64,000 nucleotides of DNA from Streptomyces sp. ASQP_92 (GTDB taxonomy: Bacteria; Actinomycetota; Actinomycetes; Streptomycetales; Streptomycetaceae), in the NCBI RefSeq assembly GCF_025399895.1, contig NZ_JAODUA010000007.1, forward strand, positions 124,001 through 188,000, in the 5' to 3' direction. The stretch's first letter is position 1, and every line of letters starts with the position of its first letter. Below the pieces are notes generated by a model, which saw only the letters and a list, made by a program, of their open reading frames with translations, made no database searches and was not told the DNA's origin. A program made the position numbers and the translations under genes. This document shows, one piece after another, positions 49,392 to 58,546 of the stretch.

Positions 49392-50777
49392 TCAGCCCGT
49401 GACAACGGTCACTTCACCGATGCCGAGCGCCCTGACCGGCTCGGCGATCTGCCCGGCGTCGCCGACGAGGATCGTGACGAGGCGGTCGGCGGGGAAGGCG
49501 TTGACGACGGCCGCCGTCGCCTCCACGGTGCCGGTCTCGGCGAGCTGCGCGTACAGGCGGGCCTGGTAGTCGTCCGGCAGGAACTGCTCGACCTGGTCGG
49601 CCAGCGTCCCGGCGACGGCCGACGCGGTCTCGTACTTGAGCGGCGCGACCCCGACGAGGTTCTGCACGGCACTCTCGCGCTCGGCGTCCGTGAGGCCCTC
49701 GGCGGCCAGGGTGCGCAGCACCTTCCACAGGTCGTCGAGGGCGGGCCCGGTGTTCGGGGTGTCGACCGAGCCGCTGATGGCGAGCATCGCGGCGCCGCCG
49801 TCCGGCCCCGAGCGCAGCACCTGGCCGAAGGCGCGCACCCCGTAGGTGTAGCCCTTCTCCTCGCGCAGCACGCGGTCCAGGCGGGAGGTGAGGGTGCCGC
49901 CCAGGCAGTACGTGCCGAGCACCTGGGCCGCCCACACGCGGTCGTGGCGGTCGGCGCCGATGCGGCCGATGAGCAACTGGGTCTGGACGGCGCCGGGGCG
50001 GTCCACGATGACGACCCGGCCGGTGTCGTCGGCGGTGATCGGCGGGACCGGGCGCGGCTCGGCCAGGTCGCCGGTCCAGTCCCCCAGGGTGTCCGCGAGG
50101 ATCGCGTCGAGGTCGGTGCCCGACAGGTCGCCGACGACGACGGTGACGGTCGTCGCGGGCCGCACATACGCCTCGTAGAAGGAGCGCACCGCGGCCGCGT
50201 CGATGGCGGCGACGGTCTCCTCCGTGCCCTGGCGGGGGCGGGAGATGCGGGCGGAGGCCGGGAAGAGCTCCTTGGAGAGCTGCTTGGCGGCGCGGCGGGC
50301 CGGGTTGGCCTGCTCGTGCGGGATCTCGTCGAGCCGGTTGCGCACCAGACGCTCGATCTCGGTGTCGGCGAACGCGGGTGCCCGCAGCGCCTCGGCGAGC
50401 AGCGCGAGCGCCTTGGGCAGCCGCGAGACCGGCACTTCGAGGGAGACCCGGACGCCGGGGTGGTCGGCGTGCGCGTCGATGGTGGCGCCGCAGCGCTCCA
50501 GCTCGGCCGCGAACTCCTCGGCCGAGTGCTTGTCGGTGCCCTCGGTCAGGGCGCGCGCCATGATCGTGGCGACGCCGTCGAGGCCCTCGGGCTCGGCTTC
50601 CAGGGGGGCCGCGAGGAAGATCTCGACGGCGACGACCTGCTGGCCGGGCCGGTGGCAGCGCAGCACGGTCATGCCGTTGGGCAGCGTGCCGCGCTCGGGG
50701 GCCGGGAACGCCCACGGCGTGGGGGTGCCGGCGGTCGGCCGGGGGTGGAACTCCATGGTCACGACAGCGTCCGTCAC
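49392..50777 (-). CDS. M16-family peptidase-like protein, inactive-type subunit
   Basis: 461 residues with two M16 half-domains. The zinc motif HxxEH is missing: where the partner has HLFEH this protein reads TIMARAL. It keeps the C-terminal R/Y-type element EEKGYTYGVRAF, which in heterodimeric M16 peptidases contributes to the active site of the partner. The GTG start overlaps the stop of the active subunit (GTGA), so a 1:1 heterodimer is likely. No signal peptide; acts in the cytoplasm. Confidence 0.9.
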   Translation of the reverse strand: MTDAVVTMEFHPRPTAGTPTPWAFPAPERGTLPNGMTVLRCHRPGQQVVAVEIFLAAPLEAEPEGLDGVATIMARALTEGTDKHSAEEFAAELERCGATIDAHADHPGVRVSLEVPVSRLPKALALLAEALRAPAFADTEIERLVRNRLDEIPHEQANPARRAAKQLSKELFPASARISRPRQGTEETVAAIDAAAVRSFYEAYVRPATTVTVVVGDLSGTDLDAILADTLGDWTGDLAEPRPVPPITADDTGRVVIVDRPGAVQTQLLIGRIGADRHDRVWAAQVLGTYCLGGTLTSRLDRVLREEKGYTYGVRAFGQVLRSGPDGGAAMLAISGSVDTPNTGPALDDLWKVLRTLAAEGLTDAERESAVQNLVGVAPLKYETASAVAGTLADQVEQFLPDDYQARLYAQLAETGTVEATAAVVNAFPADRLVTILVGDAGQIAEPVRALGIGEVTVVTG

Positions 50778-52120
50778 TGGCCCGCCTCTTCTTCCTCGTC
50801 GTTGCCTGCCTCGGGTGCCCCGGTGGGCTCGTACACCAGGACCGCCCGGTTGTCGGGGCGCAGCGTGGCCGCGGCGACCGCCTGGACCTCCTCGGCGGTG
50901 ATGTCCAGGACGCGGTCCACGGCGGTCAGGGCGAGCTGCGGGTCGCCGAACAGGACGGCGTACCGGCACAGTTCGTCGGCGCGGCCGGCCACGGTGCCGA
51001 GCCGGTCGAGCCACTCGCGCTCCAACTGGGCCTGGGCGCGCTCCATTTCCTCCGCGGTGGGGCCCTCGGCGGCGAACCGCGCGAGCTCCTCGTCGACCGC
51101 GGCCTCGATGTCGTGGACCTCCACGCCGGTGGACGTCTTCACGTCGAGCCAGCCGAGCGAGGGCGCGCCGGCCAGGCGCAGCAGGCCGAACCCCGCGGCC
51201 ACCGCGCTGCGGTCGCGGCGGACCAGGCGGTTGTGGAGCCGGGAGGACTCGCCGCCGCCGAGCACGGTCAGCGCCAGGTCGGCCGCGTCGGCCTCACGGG
51301 TGCCGTCGTGGGGCAGCCGGTAGGCGGCCATCAGGGCGCGCGCCGGGACGTCCTCCTCGACGACCTCGCGGAGCTGGCCGCCGATGGTGCCGGGCAGCGA
51401 GCCGTCGCGGGGCGGCTGCTTGCCGTCGTGGGCGGGGATGGAGCCGAAGTACTTCTCCACCCAGGCGAGCGTCCGGTCGGGATCGATGTCGCCGACCACG
51501 GAGAGCACCGCGTTGTTGGGCGCGTAGTACGTGCGGAAGAAGTGCCGGGCGTCTTCGAGGGTCGCCGCGTCCAGGTCGGCCATCGAGCCGATCGGGGTGT
51601 GGTGGTAGGGGTGGCCCTCGGGATAGGCGAGGGCGGTCAGCTTCTCGAAGGCGGTGCCGTAGGGCACGTTGTCGTAGCGCTGGCGGCGCTCGTTCTTGAC
51701 GACGTCGCGCTGGTTCTCCATGGACTGCTCGTCGAGCGCGGCGAGCAGCGAGCCCATGCGGTCGGCCTCCAGCCAGAGCGCGAGCTCGACCTGGTGGGCG
51801 GGCATGGTCTCGAAGTAGTTGGTGCGCTCGAAGCTGGTGGTGCCGTTCAGGGAGCCGCCCGCCCCCTGCACCAGCTCGAAGTGGCCGTTGCCGTGCACCT
51901 GGTGGGAGCCCTGGAACATGAGGTGCTCGAAGAGGTGGGCGAGGCCGGTCCGCCCCTCGACCTCGTGGCGCGAGCCGACGTCGTACCAGAGGCACACCGC
52001 CGCGACCGGGGTCAGGTGGTCCTCCGAGAGCACCACGCGCAGGCCGTTGGCCAGTCGGTGCTCAGTCGCTGTCAGACCGCCGGAGCCGGCCTGCGCTGTG
52101 GCCGTGTGACCCATGGGCAT
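50774..52120 (-). CDS. M16-family zinc peptidase, active subunit
   Basis: 448 residues. The inverted zinc motif HLFEH is in GLAHLFEHLMFQGS (about residue 65), and the third ligand Glu follows about 75 residues later in MENQRDVVKNERRQRYD. These enzymes degrade or process short peptides. ATG 52120 has GAAGGGA 6 bases upstream. It is divergent from the topoisomerase IV gene (199-base gap) and heads the two-gene M16 operon. Confidence 0.92.
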   Translation of the reverse strand: MPMGHTATAQAGSGGLTATEHRLANGLRVVLSEDHLTPVAAVCLWYDVGSRHEVEGRTGLAHLFEHLMFQGSHQVHGNGHFELVQGAGGSLNGTTSFERTNYFETMPAHQVELALWLEADRMGSLLAALDEQSMENQRDVVKNERRQRYDNVPYGTAFEKLTALAYPEGHPYHHTPIGSMADLDAATLEDARHFFRTYYAPNNAVLSVVGDIDPDRTLAWVEKYFGSIPAHDGKQPPRDGSLPGTIGGQLREVVEEDVPARALMAAYRLPHDGTREADAADLALTVLGGGESSRLHNRLVRRDRSAVAAGFGLLRLAGAPSLGWLDVKTSTGVEVHDIEAAVDEELARFAAEGPTAEEMERAQAQLEREWLDRLGTVAGRADELCRYAVLFGDPQLALTAVDRVLDITAEEVQAVAAATLRPDNRAVLVYEPTGAPEAGNDEEEEAGQ

Positions 52121-52319
52121 GTACGTCCCTTCGTTCGCGATGTGCGGTACCGCCGTGTGACCTACCGGCGGGGAAGTCCTGCGTGGAGAAGTCCTGCCAC
52201 TGTATGCAAGCGCGCGGGCACCTGGCGAAGTTCCCGGGTCGCGGTCGGCGTTGTCAGTGGGACGGTCCACAATGGTCGGATCCAGATCCGTTCCGGTACG
52301 TGAAGGAGCAGCAGCCTCG

Positions 52320-54782
52320 ATGGCCCGCCGCAGCACGAAGACCCCGCCGCCGCCCGATGACTTCGAGGAGCGGATCCTCGACATCGACGTCGTCGACGAG
52401 ATGCAGGGCTCCTTCCTCGAGTACGCGTACTCCGTGATCTACTCGCGGGCCCTGCCGGACGCGCGGGACGGCATGAAGCCCGTCCAGCGCCGCATCGTCT
52501 ACCAGATGAACGAGATGGGCCTGCGCCCCGACCGCGGCTATGTGAAGTGCGCCCGCGTCGTCGGCGAGGTGATGGGCAAGCTGCACCCGCACGGCGACGC
52601 GTCGATCTACGACGCCCTGGTGCGCATGGCGCAGCCGTTCTCCATGCGGCTGCCGCTGGTCAACGGGCACGGCAACTTCGGCTCGCTCGGCAACGACGAC
52701 CCGCCGGCCGCCATGCGGTACACCGAGTGCAAGATGGCGGACGCCACCTCGCTGATGACGGAGTCCATCGACGAGGACACCGTCGACTTCGCCTCGAACT
52801 ACGACGGCCAGGAGCGGGAGCCGGTCGCGCTGCCCGCCGCGTATCCGAACCTGCTGGTCAACGGCTCGTCCGGCATCGCGGTCGGCATGGCGACCAATAT
52901 GCCGCCGCACAACCTGGGCGAGGTCATCGCCGCCGCCCGCCATCTGATCCGCCACCCGGAGGCGGACCTGGAGGCGCTGATGCGCTTCGTGCCGGGTCCC
53001 GACCTGCCGACCGGCGGGCGGATCGTGGGCCTTCAGGGCATCAAGGACGCCTACGAGTCGGGCCGCGGCACCTTCAAGATCCGCGCCACCGCATCGGTGG
53101 AGAACGTGACGGCGCGCCGCAAGGGGCTCGTCGTCACCGAACTGCCCTTCACGGTCGGCCCGGAGAAGGTCATCTCCAAGATCAAGGACCTGGTCGGTTC
53201 GAAGAAGCTCCAGGGCATCGCCGATGTGAAGGACCTGACCGACCGTTCGCACGGCCTGCGTCTCGTCATCGAGATCAAGAACGGCTTCGTCCCGGAGGCC
53301 GTCCTGGAGCAGCTCTACAAGCTGACGCCGATGGAGGAGTCCTTCGGCATCAACAACGTGGCCCTGGTGGACGGCCAGCCGCTGACCCTGGGTCTCAAGG
53401 AGCTCCTGGAGGTCTATCTCGACCACCGCTTCGACGTGGTGCGCCGGCGCAGCGAGTTCCGCCGCACCAAGCGCAGGGACCGGCTGCACCTGGTCGAGGG
53501 CCTGCTCGTCGCCCTGGTCGACATCGACGAGGTCATCAGGATCATTCGGTCGAGTGACAACTCGGCGCAGGCGAAGGAGCGGCTCATCGAGCACTTCTCG
53601 CTGAGCGAGATCCAGACGCAGTACATCCTGGACACCCCGCTGCGCCGGCTCACCCGCTTCGACCGGATCGAGCTGGAGAGCGAGCGCGACCGGCTGGCCG
53701 GCGAGATCGACGAGCTGACCGGGATCCTGGACTCGGACGGCGAGCTGCGCAAGCTGGTCTCGGCCGAACTGGCCGCGGTCGCCAAGAAGTTCAGCACCGA
53801 CCGGCGCACGGTGCTGCTGGAGTCGGCGGGCTCGTCCGTCGCGGCCGTGCCCCTCGAAGTCGCGGACGACCCGTGCCGGGTGCTGCTCTCCTCGACGGGC
53901 CTGCTGGCCCGCACGGCCAACGGCGAGTTGTTCACGGCGGGCGAGGACGACAAGCGCGTCAAGCACGATGTGATCGTCTCGGCGGTGCCCGCCACCCAGC
54001 GGGGCGACGTGGGGGTGGTGACCTCCAGCGGGCGCCTGTTGCGGCTCGCGGTGATCGACCTGCCCCAGCTCCCCGACACGGCGTCCGCGCCGAACCTGTC
54101 GGGCGGCGCGCCCCTCGCGGAGTTCCTCTCCTCCCTGGAGCCCGACGAGACGGTGGTGTGCCTCACCACGCTCGACGAGTCCTCGCCGGGCCTGGCCATC
54201 GGCACCGAGCAGGGCGTCGTCAAGCGGGTGGTGCCCGACTACCCCGCCAACAAGGACGAGTTGGAGGTCATCACCCTCAAGGACGGTGACCGGATCGTGG
54301 GCGCGGCCGAGCTGCGCACCGGCGAGGAGGACCTGGTCTTCATCACCGACGACGCCCAGTTGCTGCGCTACCAGGCGAGCCAGGTGCGCCCCCAGGGCCG
54401 GCCCGCGGGCGGCATGGCCGGCATCAAGCTGACCGACGGCGCGAAGGTCATCTCGTTCACGGTGGTCGACCCCGCGGGGGACGCGGTGGTGTTCTCGGTG
54501 GCGGGCTCGGGCGCCACCCTGCTCGGTGACGCGGCGGTGTCCGCGAAGCTGACGCCCTTCGACCAGTATCCGCGCAAGGGCCGGGCCACCGGCGGGGTGC
54601 GCTGCCAGCGGTTCCTCAAGGGCGAGGACAAGCTGGTGCTGGCCTGGGCCGGTCCGGCGCCGGCCCGCGCCGCGCAGACCAACGGCGCCCCGGCCCAGCT
54701 CCCGGAGCTCGACCCGCGCCGCGACGGTTCGGGTACGCCGCTGGTCTCGCCGGTGGCGGTGCTCGCGGGCCCGTTCGCTTAA
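52320..54782 (+). CDS. parC: DNA topoisomerase IV subunit A
   Basis: 820 residues. The breakage-reunion domain has the catalytic Tyr in AAMRYTECKM (about residue 139) and the quinolone-region HPHGDASIYDALVRMAQPF. The C-terminal beta-pinwheel (about 540-800) has degenerate repeats and lacks a clear GyrA box (QRRGGKG), which separates it from gyrase A. With ParE it decatenates chromosomes; parE is not in the window. ATG 52320 follows GAAGGAG. Confidence 0.92.
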   Translation: MARRSTKTPPPPDDFEERILDIDVVDEMQGSFLEYAYSVIYSRALPDARDGMKPVQRRIVYQMNEMGLRPDRGYVKCARVVGEVMGKLHPHGDASIYDALVRMAQPFSMRLPLVNGHGNFGSLGNDDPPAAMRYTECKMADATSLMTESIDEDTVDFASNYDGQEREPVALPAAYPNLLVNGSSGIAVGMATNMPPHNLGEVIAAARHLIRHPEADLEALMRFVPGPDLPTGGRIVGLQGIKDAYESGRGTFKIRATASVENVTARRKGLVVTELPFTVGPEKVISKIKDLVGSKKLQGIADVKDLTDRSHGLRLVIEIKNGFVPEAVLEQLYKLTPMEESFGINNVALVDGQPLTLGLKELLEVYLDHRFDVVRRRSEFRRTKRRDRLHLVEGLLVALVDIDEVIRIIRSSDNSAQAKERLIEHFSLSEIQTQYILDTPLRRLTRFDRIELESERDRLAGEIDELTGILDSDGELRKLVSAELAAVAKKFSTDRRTVLLESAGSSVAAVPLEVADDPCRVLLSSTGLLARTANGELFTAGEDDKRVKHDVIVSAVPATQRGDVGVVTSSGRLLRLAVIDLPQLPDTASAPNLSGGAPLAEFLSSLEPDETVVCLTTLDESSPGLAIGTEQGVVKRVVPDYPANKDELEVITLKDGDRIVGAAELRTGEEDLVFITDDAQLLRYQASQVRPQGRPAGGMAGIKLTDGAKVISFTVVDPAGDAVVFSVAGSGATLLGDAAVSAKLTPFDQYPRKGRATGGVRCQRFLKGEDKLVLAWAGPAPARAAQTNGAPAQLPELDPRRDGSGTPLVSPVAVLAGPFA

Positions 54783-54796
54783 CGCACGGGGGTCAA

Positions 54797-55948
54797 CTAG
54801 CCGACGGGGCCGGGGAGTTCAGCGAACTCCCCGGCCTCTTCGGCCCCTTCCGGCTCCTGGCCGTCCCCGCCCGGCTGTTCGGGCTCGGGCACATAGCGCA
54901 GGACGCCCCACATCGCGTGTTCCTCGGGGGTCTGGTCCACGTCGTTCGCGACGCATGCGGCGAGCCGGCCCTCCAGGGCGGGCGCGTCGATCCCGGCCCC
55001 GATGAGGACGAGCTCGGTGCGGCGTTCGCGCTCGCCCGTCCACGGCTCGGGGTGGAAGCGCAGGAACCGGCCGACCGCGTGCACCCCGTAGCGGTTGCGC
55101 GGGTCGGCGGCGCCGAAGTCGACGAAGCCCTTGATGCGGTACAGACCCTCGGGCCGGGTATCGAGGAAGGCCATCAGACGGCGGGGATCGAGCGGTACGT
55201 CCGAGGTGAAGGCGACGGACTCGTACCCGGCGTGCAGATGCGCCCGGTGTCCCTGGCATCCGGCGTGGTGCTCGTGGTCCTCGGCGCAGCCGTCCGGCTC
55301 CTCGTCGTCGAGGAGGTCGTCGAAGGCGAGCTGTCCGACCCGCTCGGTGACCGGCCTCGGGTCGAAGAAGAGCTCCGGGTCGACCCGCCCGTAGGAGGAC
55401 TCCACCACCGCGGCGCCGGTGGCCAGTGAGGCGCGCAGCCGCGCCAGGTCGCCCGCGTCGACCCGGTCGGTCTTGTTGAGCACCACCAGGTCGGCGATGG
55501 CCAGATGCCGCTCGATCTCGGGGTGCTTGTCCCGGGTGGCGTCGTACTCCGCCGCGTCGACGACCTCGACAAGACCCCCGTACATGACGCGCGGGTTCTC
55601 GCTGGCCAGCAGCATCTTCACGAGTTCCTGGGGTTCGGCGAGGCCGCTCGCCTCGATGACGATGACGTCGAGGCGGGCGGCGGGCCGGGTGAGCCGGTCC
55701 AGGTAGAGGTCGAGTTCGCTGCTGTCCACGGCGCAGCACAGACAGCCGTTGCCGAGCGAGACGGTGGAGTCGCCGAGTTGGCCCGCCACCGTCATGGCGT
55801 CGATCTCGATGGAGCCGAAGTCGTTGACGACGGCGCCGATCCGGGTGCCCCGGGAGGCCCGGAGCAGATGGTTGAGCAGGGTGGTCTTGCCCGAGCCGAG
55901 GAAGCCCGCGAGGACGAGGACGGGGATCTGCTTGCTCGCGCTGCTCAC
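54797..55948 (-). CDS. COG0523 (CobW/ZNG-like) GTPase metallochaperone
   Basis: 383 residues. Walker A GFLGSGKTT, the metal-binding GCLCC motif (about 70-75), Walker B-like EASGLAEP and the guanine motif NKTDR are intact; the C-terminal CobW_C domain begins near residue 230. Between them a loop rich in His and Cys (DGCAEDHEHHAGC and HRAHLHAG) suggests metal storage or delivery. The family delivers zinc, cobalt or other metals with GTP hydrolysis. GTG 55948 lies 10 bases after the citrate synthase stop. The tail is acidic and its coding end doubles as the parC terminator hairpin. Confidence 0.9.
   Translation of the reverse strand: MSSASKQIPVLVLAGFLGSGKTTLLNHLLRASRGTRIGAVVNDFGSIEIDAMTVAGQLGDSTVSLGNGCLCCAVDSSELDLYLDRLTRPAARLDVIVIEASGLAEPQELVKMLLASENPRVMYGGLVEVVDAAEYDATRDKHPEIERHLAIADLVVLNKTDRVDAGDLARLRASLATGAAVVESSYGRVDPELFFDPRPVTERVGQLAFDDLLDDEEPDGCAEDHEHHAGCQGHRAHLHAGYESVAFTSDVPLDPRRLMAFLDTRPEGLYRIKGFVDFGAADPRNRYGVHAVGRFLRFHPEPWTGERERRTELVLIGAGIDAPALEGRLAACVANDVDQTPEEHAMWGVLRYVPEPEQPGGDGQEPEGAEEAGEFAELPGPVG
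54808..54836. terminator. Hairpin serving parC, inside the converging GTPase gene
   Basis: A perfect 13-bp stem (54808-54820 with 54824-54836) with AGC loop starts 26 bases after the parC stop but lies within the last codons of the GTPase gene. Confidence 0.75.
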
Positions 55949-55958
55949 CTGGGGCCTT

Positions 55959-57116
55959 TCAGACTGCGGGGACCGGCTGCGGCGGGGGCGGGCCCACATA
56001 GCGGGCCGCCGGACGAATGATCTTCGAGTCCGCCGACTGCTCCAGGATATTGGCGCTCCAGCCGACCACGCGCGCGGCACAGAAGGTGGGGGTGAACATG
56101 GCGCGGGGCAGCCCGCACAGCTCCATGACCACGCCGGCATAGAACTCCACGTTGGTGTGCAGTTCCCGGCCCGGCTTGAGCTCGGCCAGGATCGCCTCGA
56201 CCCGGCGCTCCACCTCGACGGCGAACTCCACGAGCGGGGAGCCGAAGCCCTGAGCGATGCCGCGCAGCATGCGGGAGCGGGGGTCCTCGGTGCGGTAGAC
56301 GGGGTGCCCGAAGCCCATGATCCGCTCGCCGGCCAGAACGCGTTCGCGGATCCAGCCGTCGATGCGGTCGGGGGTGCCGATCGCGTCCAGGGTGTCCAGG
56401 GCCCGGCTGGGGGCGCCGCCGTGCAGGGGCCCGGAGAGCGCGCCGACCGCGGCGACCAGGCTCGCGGCGACATCGGCGCCGGTGGAGGCGACGACGCGGG
56501 CGGTGAAGGTGGAGGCGTTGAAGCCGTGGTCGATGGTGGAGATGAGGTACTGCTCGATGGCCCGCACGTGCTCGGGCCCGGGCAGTGAACCGGTCAGCAT
56601 GTAGAGGTAGTTGGCCGCGTACGGCAGGTCGTCGCGGGGCTCGACCGGTTCAAGGCCCTGGCCGAGCCGGTGCAGGGCGGTCAGCAGCGTGGGCACGGCG
56701 GCGCAGGCGGCCAGCGCGTCCTCGGCGCGCTGGGCGGCGTCCAGGTCGTAGACGGGCCGGAAGTTCTTGGCCGCGCCGAGCAGGGAGAGCGCGGTGCGCA
56801 GCCCGGCGAGCGGTCCGGCCGGGGCGCCGGTGCGCGCGAGGTCGGGCAGCGCCCTGCGGACACCCTCGGGCAGGTGGCGCAGGCGCGCGGTACGGGCGGT
56901 GAAGGCGGCGCGGCCCTCGGCGTCGGGCAGCTCGCCGTGGAACATCAGATGCCAGACGTCCTCGAAGGTACGGGTCCCCGCGAGCTCGACGGCGGAGTAC
57001 TGGCGGTAGTGGTAGAAGCCCTCCCGGCCGCGGACGTCACCGAGTTCGGTGTCCGTGACGACGACGCCCGCGAGCCCGCGGGGTACCGCGGCGGGGGCGG
57101 TGATGGTGCCGGCCAT
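55959..57116 (-). CDS. Citrate synthase family protein (type 2, short form)
   Basis: 385 residues. The two active-site histidines are in SGPLHGGAPSRAL and MGFGHPVYRTEDPRS. The position of the catalytic Asp reads NVEFYAGVV, so Asp is replaced by Glu. It condenses an acyl-CoA with oxaloacetate, giving citrate or methylcitrate; the Asp-to-Glu exchange leaves the activity open. ATG 57116 follows AGGAGG. It is co-transcribed with the COG0523 gene and divergent from a second citrate synthase. Confidence 0.88.
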   Translation of the reverse strand: MAGTITAPAAVPRGLAGVVVTDTELGDVRGREGFYHYRQYSAVELAGTRTFEDVWHLMFHGELPDAEGRAAFTARTARLRHLPEGVRRALPDLARTGAPAGPLAGLRTALSLLGAAKNFRPVYDLDAAQRAEDALAACAAVPTLLTALHRLGQGLEPVEPRDDLPYAANYLYMLTGSLPGPEHVRAIEQYLISTIDHGFNASTFTARVVASTGADVAASLVAAVGALSGPLHGGAPSRALDTLDAIGTPDRIDGWIRERVLAGERIMGFGHPVYRTEDPRSRMLRGIAQGFGSPLVEFAVEVERRVEAILAELKPGRELHTNVEFYAGVVMELCGLPRAMFTPTFCAARVVGWSANILEQSADSKIIRPAARYVGPPPPQPVPAV

Positions 57117-57140
57117 GTGGCTGCCTCCTTGGTTCTCCAT

Positions 57141-57205
57141 ATTGATTCGACTGTCCATGATTGACTCAATGAATGTCAATGTTGATTGAATCAATGTTGA
57201 GTCGA
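57141..57205. promoter_or_regulatory. Cluster of ATTGA/TCAAT palindromes between two citrate synthases
   Basis: In 65 AT-rich bases there are ATTGATTCGA (57141-57150), ATTGACTCAAT (57160-57170), TTGATTGAATCAA (57182-57194) and TTGAGTCGA (57197-57205). They share the half-site TTGA/TCAA and alternate in orientation. The composition is very unlike the genome average. They cover the only place where the two divergent promoters can lie. Confidence 0.75.
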
Positions 57206-57235
57206 GGGGAATGTCGCTATGGATACGGTGGCCCC

Positions 57236-58468
57236 ATGACGGATCAGGCACGGCTCACCACCCGCGAGGCCGCGCAGCGGCTCGGAGTGAAACCCGAGAC
57301 GGTCTACGCGTATGTGAGCCGGGGACAGTTGAGCAGTGAGCGGGCCCCCGGGGGGCGGGGTTCCACCTTCGACGCCAGGGAGGTCGACGCCCTCGCCCGG
57401 CGCGGCGGCCGCCGGGAGCCCGGCCCGGCCGGCCCGGGCGTCGAGCTGACGTTCCGCACCGCGCTCACCCTGATCGACAAGGACCGCTACTACTTCCGCG
57501 GCGTCGACGCGGTCGAGCTCGCCACCGCCTATGGCTTCGAGGAGGTCGCGGAGTGGGTGTGGACCGGGGAGCTGACGCACGGCCCGCGCTTCACCGCGCC
57601 GCCGCGGTTCCTGGACGCGGCCCGGCGCGCGGTCGGCGCGCTGCCCGAGCACAGCGGCCCCATGGACCGGCTACGGGCCGCGGCGGTCGCGGTCTCGGCG
57701 GCCGATCCACTGCGCTTCGACCTCGATCCCCCGGCCGTCCTGGGGTGTGGCCGCATGCTGATCCCCACCCTTGTCGGGGCGCTGCCGACGGTGGGCGAGG
57801 AACACCGGGGCGAGGGCCGGCTCGCCTGGCAGCTCTGGCGGCGCCTGACCCCACAGACCCCTGACGAACAGTCAATTCGCTTGCTGGACACGGCACTCGC
57901 GCTGCTCATCGACCACGATCTGGCCGCCTCCACGCTCGCCGTCCGGGTCGCGGCCTCCGCCCGCGCCCACCCCTACGCCGTGGTCTCGGCGGGGCTCGGC
58001 GCCCTGGAGGGCCCGCTGCACGGAGCCGCCAGCGGTCTGGCCCACCGCGCCCTGGCCGAGGTGCTCGAACGCGGCGGCGCGGCGCCCGTCGTCGCCGACC
58101 ATCTGCGCTCGGGGCGGCGGGTGCCGGGCCTCGGCCACCGCCTCTACCCGGGTGAGGACCCGCGCGCCCAGGCCCTGTTCGCCCTCCTCGACGCGATGCC
58201 CCAGGCCCGCGAGGCGCTCGCCGCGGCGCGCGACGTGATCGACACAACGGCCCGGCACACCGCGCTGCACGCCAACGTGGACCTGGCGCTCGCCGTCATG
58301 AGCGTCGCGTTCGGCATGCCCGCCGAGGCCGGTGAGACGGTGTTCGCGGTGGCCCGCACGGCCGGCTGGATCGCCCACGCCCTGGAGGAGTACGCGGAAC
58401 GCCCCCTGCGGATGCGTCCCAGTGGCCACTACATCGGCCCCCGCCCGCCGCGCCCGCTGCCCCGCTGA
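57236..58468 (+). CDS. Citrate-synthase-like protein with N-terminal DNA-binding HTH
   Basis: 410 residues. Residues about 7-50 are a MerR/excisionase-type helix-turn-helix (RLTTREAAQRLGVKPETVYAYVSRGQL, followed by RGSTFDAREVDAL). From about residue 68 it is a complete citrate synthase domain with active-site His in GPLHGAASGLA and VPGLGHRLYPGEDPRA, and Asp in ANVDLALAVM. It keeps all three catalytic positions, unlike its neighbour. The design suggests a metabolite-sensing regulator or a self-regulating enzyme. It faces palindromes in the divergent promoter. ATG 57236 is the only start giving a full HTH. Confidence 0.9.
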   Translation: MTDQARLTTREAAQRLGVKPETVYAYVSRGQLSSERAPGGRGSTFDAREVDALARRGGRREPGPAGPGVELTFRTALTLIDKDRYYFRGVDAVELATAYGFEEVAEWVWTGELTHGPRFTAPPRFLDAARRAVGALPEHSGPMDRLRAAAVAVSAADPLRFDLDPPAVLGCGRMLIPTLVGALPTVGEEHRGEGRLAWQLWRRLTPQTPDEQSIRLLDTALALLIDHDLAASTLAVRVAASARAHPYAVVSAGLGALEGPLHGAASGLAHRALAEVLERGGAAPVVADHLRSGRRVPGLGHRLYPGEDPRAQALFALLDAMPQAREALAAARDVIDTTARHTALHANVDLALAVMSVAFGMPAEAGETVFAVARTAGWIAHALEEYAERPLRMRPSGHYIGPRPPRPLPR

Positions 58469-58488
58469 GGCGGCCGGGAACGCGAGGG

Positions 58489-58528
58489 CCCCGGGGCCGC
58501 CGCGCGGGTGTGCGCGGCGATCCCGGGG
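58489..58528. terminator. Bidirectional terminator
   Basis: CCCCGGG and CGCCGCGC (58489-58505) pair with GCGCGGCG and CCCGGGG (58512-58528) with a small internal loop, between the converging citrate-synthase-like gene and the glycosidase gene. Confidence 0.7.
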
Positions 58529-58546
58529 TGGCGATGTGCCGCTCCG

